The position numbers and the translations under genes were made by a program. This document shows positions 28,184-36,703 of a stretch of DNA of 64,000 nucleotides, in pieces (within the stretch, counting starts at the first letter, position 1; every line of letters starts with the position of its first letter). The notes beneath the pieces were generated by a model. The model made no database searches, was not told where the DNA came from, and saw nothing but the letters and a program-made list of their open reading frames with translations. The stretch is from Paenibacillus puerhi (GTDB lineage: Bacteria > Bacillota > Bacilli > Paenibacillales > NBRC-103111): the NCBI RefSeq assembly GCF_009846885.1, contig NZ_WUWM01000021.1, forward strand, positions 62,001 to 126,000. The letters are read 5' to 3'.

Positions 28184-29242
28184 ATGAGCATCATTATACC
28201 ACGAATAAAAGTGCAGCCTGGCACACATTGTTTGTTTGCCAGCTTGAGAAATATGATGCAGTCCGGGTTTGGCGTGAACCTATCGGAAGCGGAAATATAT
28301 TTCCGGTGTGACGGAATGAATGTAGAGTATATGCCTGAGACGAGACCGTTTTGGATCGGCTGTTCGGGAGATGAGATGTTGCGTCATTTTGCTGAGGATG
28401 GACCCGTTCGTCTTCGATACAGCTTCGAGATGAACGATTGGCACTCCAAACAAAACTTGGTTGATGAACTTGTAGCAGAACTGGCTTCAGGGAAGTTGGT
28501 CATGCTGTTTGCACAGAGCCATTCCCTAACCTATCATTTCATTTATCGGGAAAACCCTAGCCGTCCGCATGTTATCTTCCTCTATGGTGTGGACACTCAG
28601 AACGATAGCTTATTTATTGGAGATTCATTTTTGCTGGATTATTCGGGAGCCGTGCACATGTATCAAGGTCCTGCGTCATTGAACAATTTGATGGAGGGAA
28701 TATACGGGGTAGCCTTTATGGAGGAGACGCGAGTTGAATGGTCTAATCATTTTTCGCAAGAGGGCTCCTTGTCTCACGATGAACGGGCTTTCATATCACT
28801 TCTGCAAGAACGAATCCGTACATTTCTGGATAACCGATCACTTGCTAATGGCGAGTCTGTTCAAGGTTTGCAGGCTTATTATGCTTTTTTTGATGGTTTG
28901 GAGGCCGCTGCTGCCATGAATAAGGAATCATTCACGGAAAGCTGCAAGGAGGTGTATTACTGTTTGCGTATTGGAAGCATTATGCATCAGTGGACGTATC
29001 TCATGCAGATCGTACAGGAATACCCAAAACAGTTTAGTTCCGGTGCAGATTTTTGGATTGAAAAACTGGAGACGGAACACACGCAATGGAAAAAACATCT
29101 GCTGAATATGTATAAAATAGGCTTGCGCGGAAATCAAGAAAGCTGGCCGTCGATTTTAAAACACAGTAAACAACTATTGGATCAGCAGCGAGATCTATTG
29201 CATCTCTTTGTTGATGAGATGACTGTACCGGCGCCGACATAA
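28184..29242 (+). CDS. BtrH-like acyltransferase (C39-peptidase-like N-terminal domain)
   Basis: The 352-residue protein begins with a papain/C39-like domain: QPGTHCLFASLRNMM places a probable nucleophile C16, and HFIYRENPSRPHVIFLYGVD plus a later Asp (IGDSFLLDY) provide candidate His and Asp residues. This pattern is that of the BtrH N-terminal family. BtrH moves the protected side chain from the ACP BtrI to the aminoglycoside amine in butirosin synthesis. The C-terminal half is helical and unassigned. GAGGAG precedes the ATG, and the gene directly follows ACP 2. Release of an amino-acyl chain from ACP to an amine acceptor is the inferred job. Confidence 0.82.
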   Translation: MSIIIPRIKVQPGTHCLFASLRNMMQSGFGVNLSEAEIYFRCDGMNVEYMPETRPFWIGCSGDEMLRHFAEDGPVRLRYSFEMNDWHSKQNLVDELVAELASGKLVMLFAQSHSLTYHFIYRENPSRPHVIFLYGVDTQNDSLFIGDSFLLDYSGAVHMYQGPASLNNLMEGIYGVAFMEETRVEWSNHFSQEGSLSHDERAFISLLQERIRTFLDNRSLANGESVQGLQAYYAFFDGLEAAAAMNKESFTESCKEVYYCLRIGSIMHQWTYLMQIVQEYPKQFSSGADFWIEKLETEHTQWKKHLLNMYKIGLRGNQESWPSILKHSKQLLDQQRDLLHLFVDEMTVPAPT

Positions 29243-29278
29243 TAATTTCAAGCCAGTTCACTGTAAGGAAGTGGTCAG

Positions 29279-30367
29279 ATGGTTAAACCAGAGTTTTGGA
29301 ATCGACGAAGCGTCTTTGTTACGGGCAATACAGGATTTAAAGGTACTTGGTTATCCATTTGGCTGCATAAGATGGGGGCTAACGTAACCGGCTATGCACT
29401 TGAACCCGTTAAGAATGAATTGAATCTTTTCCAGGAATGCAAGCTTGATAAGTACATTCATTCGATTTACGGCGATATCCGTGACTATGCGAAGCTTAAG
29501 CGAGCGATAGAGGAGACGTCGCCTGAAATCATCATCCATATGGCGGCACAGCCTCTTGTTCGAGAGTCTTATCAGAATCCGGTAGAAACGTATTGTATCA
29601 ATGTGATGGGGACCGTGCATGTTCTGGAAGCAGTTAGGGAAATAAATAAGAATGAGAGAAAGATACTTGGAGTCCTTAATATTACGACTGATAAATGCTA
29701 TGAAAATCGGGAATGGGTGTGGGGTTATCGCGAAAATGAAGCACTGGGCGGTTACGATCCATACTCTAGCAGCAAAGCGTGTTCCGAACTAGTTACCTCT
29801 TCATACCGCAGTTCCTTCTTCCAACAGGATAGTTATTCAGAGCACGGTGCGGCTATTGCCTCTGCACGGGCGGGGAATGTGATTGGCGGCGGTGACTGGG
29901 CAAAGGATAGGCTCATCCCCGATTGTGTTCGAGCGATCATGAACGGACAAAATCTCGAACTCCGCTACCCTGAAGCGATTCGGCCATGGCAGCATGTATT
30001 GGAGCCGCTGCACGGATATATGCAGCTTGTAGAACGGCTGGTTGATGGCGGACAAGAATACGCAGAAGCTTGGAACTTCGGTCCCGGAGAAGACGATATG
30101 AGAACTGTCGAATGGATGGCCCGGCATTTTTGCGAAGCTTGGGGGGACGATGCTTCCTATCGAATTTTAAAAAAACGCCCAACCTTGCACGAGAACACTT
30201 TATTGCGCTTGGATTGTTCCAAAGCGATGAGTAGACTTGGATGGCGCCCGCGTTGGAATGCCGACCAAGCGATCATTAAAGTGGTTGAATGGACGAAGCT
30301 TTATTTGCAGAGGGAAGAACCTCTTGAAATTTGTCTTAGACAGATTGATCAATATCTTTCACAATAA
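29279..30367 (+). CDS. rfbG: CDP-glucose 4,6-dehydratase
   Basis: The 362-residue short-chain dehydrogenase-type enzyme converts CDP-glucose to CDP-4-keto-6-deoxyglucose. The N-terminal NAD motif reads VFVTGNTGFKGTWLSIWL, the catalytic pair is Y162/K166 in YDPYSSSKACSE, and ARAGNVIGGGDWAKDRLIPD is the family hallmark. AAGGAAG precedes the ATG. It completes the pathway begun by the cytidylyltransferase at 24304. No E1/E3 deoxygenase or aminotransferase lies nearby, so the product may be a 6-deoxyhexose modified by the Gfo/Idh enzyme rather than a 3,6-dideoxysugar. It is the last gene of the cluster. Confidence 0.95.
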   Translation: MVKPEFWNRRSVFVTGNTGFKGTWLSIWLHKMGANVTGYALEPVKNELNLFQECKLDKYIHSIYGDIRDYAKLKRAIEETSPEIIIHMAAQPLVRESYQNPVETYCINVMGTVHVLEAVREINKNERKILGVLNITTDKCYENREWVWGYRENEALGGYDPYSSSKACSELVTSSYRSSFFQQDSYSEHGAAIASARAGNVIGGGDWAKDRLIPDCVRAIMNGQNLELRYPEAIRPWQHVLEPLHGYMQLVERLVDGGQEYAEAWNFGPGEDDMRTVEWMARHFCEAWGDDASYRILKKRPTLHENTLLRLDCSKAMSRLGWRPRWNADQAIIKVVEWTKLYLQREEPLEICLRQIDQYLSQ

Positions 30368-30368
30368 G

Positions 30369-30433
30369 GAACGGGAGGATTTAAAGCCCATCATCGCATT
30401 CGTTATTTTTTTGATGAATCGATGATCCCGTTC
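30369..30433 (+). other. Nested inverted repeats after the last cluster gene
   Basis: GAACGGGA (30369-30376) pairs with TCCCGTTC (30426-30433) and, inside it, ATCATCG (30390-30396) with CGATGAT (30420-30426), with a run of seven Ts in the loop. It may act as a weak terminator for the cluster or be a fragment of a mobile-element end. Confidence 0.4.
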
Positions 30434-30505
30434 TACAATGCTATTAAGGTACTTATCTACCGTAATCACTCGCGACAGTTGATTTTGAGGCGATAATGTT
30501 AACTC

Positions 30506-30840
30506 GACGAAGCTGGCCACATTCGCGGCGCGCTGCATCGAGAATGAAATCCTGATGCACTTGCGGTCGCTTAAAAAGACAAAAAAGGACGTCTCGCTTC
30601 ACGACCCACGTAGCAAATGATACATTGCTAGGCTCGATGAATCATTTGCTACAGCGGTACGGACAAGGAGGGAAATGAAAGGTAGTGGTCGGCCGCTTTG
30701 GGCTTGAGACTGGCGGTGAGGAGCGGACGCAGCGAGAGATTGCGAAGGAGCTTGGGATATCAAGGAGCTATGTGAGCCGGATTGAGAAGAGGGCGCTGAT
30801 GAAGCTGTATCATGAGTTTTATAAGGCGAAGCGGTCATAA
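30506..30840 (+). pseudogene. sigK: Broken sigK copy B, direct repeat of copy A
   Basis: Starting abruptly at the codons for [20 protein letters not shown], this segment repeats the middle of sigK, carries the same 46-bp palindromic insertion after HDP, resumes at GTDKEGN, then skips about 120 bases of copy A and ends with the region-4 helix-turn-helix ([20 protein letters not shown]) and a stop. Almost all base differences from copy A are at third codon positions, so the two copies diverged as functional coding sequence or come from different sigK alleles, yet the inserted 46 bp are identical. Orientation is the same as copy A, and the two enclose the biosynthetic cluster. It cannot encode a working sigma factor. 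Confidence 0.88.
30609..30654 (+). repeat. 46-bp palindromic insertion in sigK copy B
   Basis: This is identical to the segment at 13811-13856, at the same sigK codon, with perfect 12-bp arms at 30610-30621 and 30641-30652. Identity of the insertion beside diverged flanks points to site-specific origin or recent homogenisation. Confidence 0.8.
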
Positions 30841-30849
30841 TGATTTCTA

Positions 30850-30880
30850 TGGTCTACCCTTGGGTAGGCTATTTTTGTTT
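30850..30880 (+). terminator. Probable terminator of sigK copy B
   Basis: A short hairpin (CTACCC with GGGTAG) followed by TATTTTTGTTT lies 10 bases after the stop of the sigK remnant. The loop is tight, so strength is uncertain. Confidence 0.45.
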
Positions 30881-31075
30881 AGACCGCCGTCGCTAAGCTG
30901 AATCAATAGTCACACATCGAATTTTCCAGTGATTGCTTATTAGTGACGCATGTCACACATTTGCAACAATTTTGATCAAATAAAGAGCAATATATGTTAA
31001 CTGTACGCGTTTTCAGTATGATATATTATTAAAGGTTAGCGCTATATCGCTTAACTTCGAAGGGAGGTGGCCCGC

Positions 31076-31939
31076 TTGGTCATTCATACCCCCACCAATA
31101 TTGCTCTCCAAAAAATTGGCATTTATGTAAGAGCTGATGCGGATGATTGGCAGTTTAACTGGCCGGTTCATACCCATGAGGGGCTTGAGGTTTTTTACTT
31201 TCAACGCGGGAGCGCTAATTATATCATCGGAGATAATATTTACGATTTATATCCCGGCGATATGCTTCTGTTTCGTGGGAGCACGATCCACAGAGTAAAC
31301 CCGTCTAAAGAAGTGCCTTATATTCGCAGTTATGTCAATTTTACGGAAAGTTTCTTGCGAGAGCAGATGTCGGAGGATATGTTCGAAAAGTTGATGTCGA
31401 TGTTTGAAGCGCCAAATGGCACATTGGTTCGATGGTCCCCGGAAGAACGCGACGAGGTGGCGCTGCTTTTTCGCGAGATACAGAAGGAGAACGAGCAGGA
31501 ATTGTTTGGCTACCAGCTCGTCTTGAAAACGCTGTTAACGCAGTTGTTGGTTGCGGTTTACCGGAAAGCCAAGCGATTGCACGAAATTGCTCCTGCTGTA
31601 CAGCCATCGCACAGTCAGGAGAACGTACGCCGCATCCTGCAATATATTAACCATAATTTCACAAAAAATTTCACATTGCAGGAACTGTCGAAGGAACTTC
31701 ACTTGAACAAATATTACATGTGCCACTGCTTTAAGGAGGTTACTGGATCTACGATTAACAATTATGTGATCGGCAAAAGAATCGAGGAAGCGAAAAAGCT
31801 GCTTCGAACGACCGATGAGCCCATCGCAATCATCTCGGAGAAGCTGGGGTTTAATACCGCCGTTCATTTCAGCCGCTCCTTCAAGAAGTCTGCCGGAATT
31901 TCGCCTCAGTATTACCGCAGGCAAGGTGTCGGACTGTGA
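31076..31939 (+). CDS. AraC-family regulator of the glycerol-glycoside operon
   Basis: The 287-residue protein has an N-terminal cupin sensor domain (VHTHEGLEVFYFQRGSANYI, then DLYPGDMLLFRGSTIHRV) and a C-terminal AraC domain with two helix-turn-helix units, ending LGFNTAVHFSRSFKKSAGIS and PQYYRRQ. TTG 31076 is chosen because GGGAGGTGG ends 5 bases before it; GTG 31067 lies in that site. It is the first gene of the run that continues with a sugar importer, glycerol kinase, GH31 and glycerol-3-phosphate dehydrogenase, and is the natural candidate activator of that operon in response to a sugar or polyol. Confidence 0.92.
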   Translation: MVIHTPTNIALQKIGIYVRADADDWQFNWPVHTHEGLEVFYFQRGSANYIIGDNIYDLYPGDMLLFRGSTIHRVNPSKEVPYIRSYVNFTESFLREQMSEDMFEKLMSMFEAPNGTLVRWSPEERDEVALLFREIQKENEQELFGYQLVLKTLLTQLLVAVYRKAKRLHEIAPAVQPSHSQENVRRILQYINHNFTKNFTLQELSKELHLNKYYMCHCFKEVTGSTINNYVIGKRIEEAKKLLRTTDEPIAIISEKLGFNTAVHFSRSFKKSAGISPQYYRRQGVGL

Positions 31940-32007
31940 TGCTTCGAACTACGGGCTTACAGTAAACATACATTTATTACTAACGATCGAAAAGAGGGGT
32001 AATAGCA

Positions 32008-33306
32008 ATGAAGAGATCTATGAAAACGATTTCTACCGCTGTGGTTTTGAGTTCGGCAATGCTGATGTCGGCCGCATGCGGAGCAAGCCAGTCAGGAGCG
32101 GGAACGGCAGCCGGAGGGCAGCAAAAGAATGTAACTCTGGACTTTGTCTGGTTTTCGGATGGCAACGAAGGCGATGTCATGAAAAGCATCATTCAAGATT
32201 ACGAAGCGAAAAACACGAGCGTTAAGGTAAATATGATCGAGGTTCCCTATAAAGACCTTTCCACGAAATTGAAAACGATGATCTCCGGCGGAAAGCCTCC
32301 GGCATTGGCTCGAATCAGCACGACGGAGCTTGGCGGATTTGCGAATCAGGCAATCGATCTAAGCGAAAGCAATGGCGGCCTGGAGAAGTACACTTCCCAA
32401 TTCGTCGATTCGGTGAAACCGTTTTATGTGGTGAATAACAAAGCGGTGGCTGCTCCGATGGACGTAACGGCTAACGGCTTGGTTTACAACAAAACGTTGT
32501 TTGACAAAGCGGGAGTTAAGGTTCCGACATCTCCAGATCAGATATGGACGTGGGACGAGTTCTCCACTGCCCTGAAGCAAGTTATGGATAAAGGCGGGGC
32601 GAAATACGGCCTTGTTTGGGACTTTACGCCGCAGCGCTGGTCGACCTTGCTGTATCAATTCGGCGGAAGCATGATGTCCCCGGATGGAACGAAAGCAACG
32701 ATCAATAATGAAGCCGGTGTACAGGCGGCCGAGTATTTCAAGAAGCTGCACACGGACGGCATTGCTCCGACATCCGTATGGTTCGGCGGGGAAAACCCGA
32801 ATAACCTTTTCCGTACAGGCGCGGTTGCTGCACATCTCGCAGGAAACTGGATGATCAGCAACTACAAGGATATCACGAACTTCGAGTGGGGCGTAACGTA
32901 TATGCCGCAAGCTAAGGTTCGTTCCTCGGTACCGGGCGGTAAATTCGCCATGGCGTTCCAAAAGTCCGGCGTTGAAAAGGAAGCAACTGATTTTATCAAC
33001 TACATCACAACCCAAGAAGTGAATGCGAAATACACGAAAGAGGCATTATTCCTTAGCCCGCGCAAAGATAATGCAAAGCTCGACTACGCCTTCGGTAAAG
33101 AGATGATGGAATTGTTCTCGAACGAATTGAATAATACGGTTCCGGCTGCAGCTGAGGATTGGTCCAAGCAAACAATCGTACCGAAATTCAGCAATGACTT
33201 GAAAACGACGATTTCGGAGATTGTGGCCGGAAAGACGACGGCAAAAGCAGGCTTGGATAAGGTTGCAGGCTTAATTGACAAGGCAATCGCGGATGAGAAG
33301 AAATAA
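32008..33306 (+). CDS. Sugar-binding lipoprotein 1 of an ABC importer
   Basis: The 432-residue family-1 solute-binding protein has a lipoprotein signal peptide and lipobox SAAC (acylated C24). The mature part shows the SBP_bac_1 pattern (VTLDFVWFSDGNEGDVMKSI, then ISGGKPPALARIS and GGSMMSPDGTKATINNEAGV). It is followed by two permeases and closely resembles the second binding protein at 41043; long stretches such as KTLFDKAGVKVPTS and FGGSM are shared. A stem-loop after its stop fits the usual excess expression of the binding protein. The ligand is unknown; operon content suggests an alpha-glycosyl-glycerol or similar. Confidence 0.92.
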   Translation: MKRSMKTISTAVVLSSAMLMSAACGASQSGAGTAAGGQQKNVTLDFVWFSDGNEGDVMKSIIQDYEAKNTSVKVNMIEVPYKDLSTKLKTMISGGKPPALARISTTELGGFANQAIDLSESNGGLEKYTSQFVDSVKPFYVVNNKAVAAPMDVTANGLVYNKTLFDKAGVKVPTSPDQIWTWDEFSTALKQVMDKGGAKYGLVWDFTPQRWSTLLYQFGGSMMSPDGTKATINNEAGVQAAEYFKKLHTDGIAPTSVWFGGENPNNLFRTGAVAAHLAGNWMISNYKDITNFEWGVTYMPQAKVRSSVPGGKFAMAFQKSGVEKEATDFINYITTQEVNAKYTKEALFLSPRKDNAKLDYAFGKEMMELFSNELNNTVPAAAEDWSKQTIVPKFSNDLKTTISEIVAGKTTAKAGLDKVAGLIDKAIADEKK

Positions 33307-33319
33307 TGTCAAGCAGACT

Positions 33320-33365
33320 GCTGCCGGTGATCCCGGCAGCGGTCGATGGTTACAGACCTTTTTGA
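33320..33365 (+). promoter_or_regulatory. Intercistronic stem-loop after the binding-protein gene
   Basis: GCTGCCGG (33320-33327) pairs with CCGGCAGC (33333-33340), and a second weak hairpin GGTC/GACC is followed by TTTTT. The position between binding protein and permease is typical of mRNA-stabilising or partially terminating hairpins that raise binding-protein output. Confidence 0.6.
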
Positions 33366-33387
33366 CTAATGGAAAGGAGCATGATTC

Positions 33388-34293
33388 ATGCCTGCACTAG
33401 CCTCGGCGGCAAAAACGGCTAAAAAACGGCGTTCCTATCATTCCATGGGATCGATCCCCTATTGGTTCATTCTGCCGAACCTGTTGATCTTCACTACCTT
33501 TATAGTCATTCCGACGATTATCGGTTTTGTCTACTCGTTCCACGATTACGACGGCTTGAATCCGATGGAGTTTGTAGGCTTTTCCAACTACAAGGAAATA
33601 TTTACGAATATGGACTTCTGGACGGCCTTGGGGAAAACCGGCTTGTACGCGATCATTGTGGTGCCTCTCATCTACGCTTTGGCGCTGGCCGTAGCGATGA
33701 TGCTGATTCAGCCGCTTCAGATGAAAGGGCTGTTCCGCTCGATATTTTACTGGCCTACGATGATTTCCTATATCATTGTCGGTCTGACATGGAAATGGAT
33801 TTTCGGTGATTTCGGGGTATTGAATTACTTTCTCTCCTTGTTCGGAGCCGACCCGGTAAACTTCTTGTCGGATTCGTTCTATGCTAACGTATCTGTTGTT
33901 ATCGCGACGGTTTGGTCGCGTCTTGGATTTTACATGGTTATTTTCATAGCGGGCCTGCAGGCGATTCCGACCGACTTCTACGAAGCGGCAAGACTGGATG
34001 GCGCCTCCAAGCCTAGGGTGTTCTGGAGCATTACCTTGCCGCTGCTTAAGCCTACAACCGTGCTTGTCATTATGCTATCGATGATCGAGGCGTTTAAGGC
34101 GTATCCGTTAATGTTCGCGCTAACGGGCGGCGGACCGGGCAGGGAAACGACCTTTATCGTTCAGTATATTTACGAAACGGGATTTGCCAAGCAGGAACTG
34201 GGTATGGCGAGCGCCATGTCTGCGGTGCTTTTCCTTCTCATTGTGACGTTTACAGCCGTGCAAAACCGACTGTCTAAAGGAGGCTCGAACTAA
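33388..34293 (+). CDS. ABC sugar importer permease 1 (MalF/UgpA type)
   Basis: The 301-residue membrane protein has six hydrophobic segments (first at about 25-50), and the EAA loop reads YEAARLDGASKPRVFWSITLP. AAAGGAG lies 8 bases upstream. It pairs with the permease encoded from 34295 and the binding protein at 32008. No ATPase gene is present locally. Confidence 0.94.
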   Translation: MPALASAAKTAKKRRSYHSMGSIPYWFILPNLLIFTTFIVIPTIIGFVYSFHDYDGLNPMEFVGFSNYKEIFTNMDFWTALGKTGLYAIIVVPLIYALALAVAMMLIQPLQMKGLFRSIFYWPTMISYIIVGLTWKWIFGDFGVLNYFLSLFGADPVNFLSDSFYANVSVVIATVWSRLGFYMVIFIAGLQAIPTDFYEAARLDGASKPRVFWSITLPLLKPTTVLVIMLSMIEAFKAYPLMFALTGGGPGRETTFIVQYIYETGFAKQELGMASAMSAVLFLLIVTFTAVQNRLSKGGSN

Positions 34294-34294
34294 C

Positions 34295-35116
34295 GTGGAA
34301 CTGAAATCCTCCGCTAAAGCCGGCATCTACATTGCGCTTATTGGTTTGGCTGCATTATGGCTGTTTCCCGTCCTATGGATTGTGATCTCATCCTTCAAGA
34401 CGAACAATGATTTGTACAGCTTTCCACCGAAATTTTTGCCAGCGCCGTTTACTTTTGAGCACTTTACGGCCGCCTTTCAGAAAGGGAACTTTGGCCGTTA
34501 TTTCATAAACAGTACGATTGTGACGATTAGCTCGACGATTCTGCTGCTTCTCATCAACTCGATGGCGGGATTTGCACTAGCGAAATACAAATTTAAGGGC
34601 GATACGATCCTGCTTGTCGGCTTCATCTCTACCTTGATGATCCCGCTTGAGGTCATTATGATCCCCATTTTTAAAGTGCTCAGCTATCTCGGAATGTTCA
34701 ACACGCTGTTTGCGCTCATTATTCCGCCGGCTGCTACGCCGACAGGGGTATTCCTGATCCGCCAGTATTTGCTCTCCGTACCGGATGAGCTGCTGGAGGC
34801 GGCACGGATGGACGGAGCGACCGAGTGGCGCATTTATTCCCGGATTATCCTGCCGTTATGTAAGCCTATTTTAGCAGTGCTTGCGATTTTTTCCTTCATG
34901 TGGCGGTGGGACGATTTCTTATGGCCGCTCATCGGTATCAGCGATCCGGCCTTATATACGATTCAGTTAGCGCTATCCAATTTTATAGGGGAGTTCAACG
35001 TAGATTGGGGCAGCTTGCTGGCCATGTCCGTCATTACCATGATTCCGGTGCTCGTCGTTTTCGTCATCTTCCAGCGCCAATTTGTTAGCGGTATGGTGAC
35101 ATCGGGCATGAAATAA
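34295..35116 (+). CDS. ABC sugar importer permease 2 (MalG/UgpE type)
   Basis: The 273-residue membrane protein starts at a GTG one base after the stop of the first permease, with AAAGGAGG upstream inside that gene, so the two are translationally coupled. The EAA loop is LEAARMDGATEWRIYSRIILP. The C-terminus FVSGMVTSGMK is typical of the class. Together with its partner it imports the substrate whose glycosidic bond is probably cut by the GH31 enzyme downstream. Confidence 0.94.
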   Translation: MELKSSAKAGIYIALIGLAALWLFPVLWIVISSFKTNNDLYSFPPKFLPAPFTFEHFTAAFQKGNFGRYFINSTIVTISSTILLLLINSMAGFALAKYKFKGDTILLVGFISTLMIPLEVIMIPIFKVLSYLGMFNTLFALIIPPAATPTGVFLIRQYLLSVPDELLEAARMDGATEWRIYSRIILPLCKPILAVLAIFSFMWRWDDFLWPLIGISDPALYTIQLALSNFIGEFNVDWGSLLAMSVITMIPVLVVFVIFQRQFVSGMVTSGMK

Positions 35117-35129
35117 CGTAAACGAACAT

Positions 35130-36678
<1,549 letters not shown>

Positions 36679-36703
36679 CGGATTGGAAAGCAGGAGAGAC
36701 ATC

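Noticed and set aside
30841..31075. GTTAGCG...CGCTTAAC near 31036 as an operator of the AraC gene
   Set aside because: The arms are short and imperfect and the cre consensus is missed at three positions.
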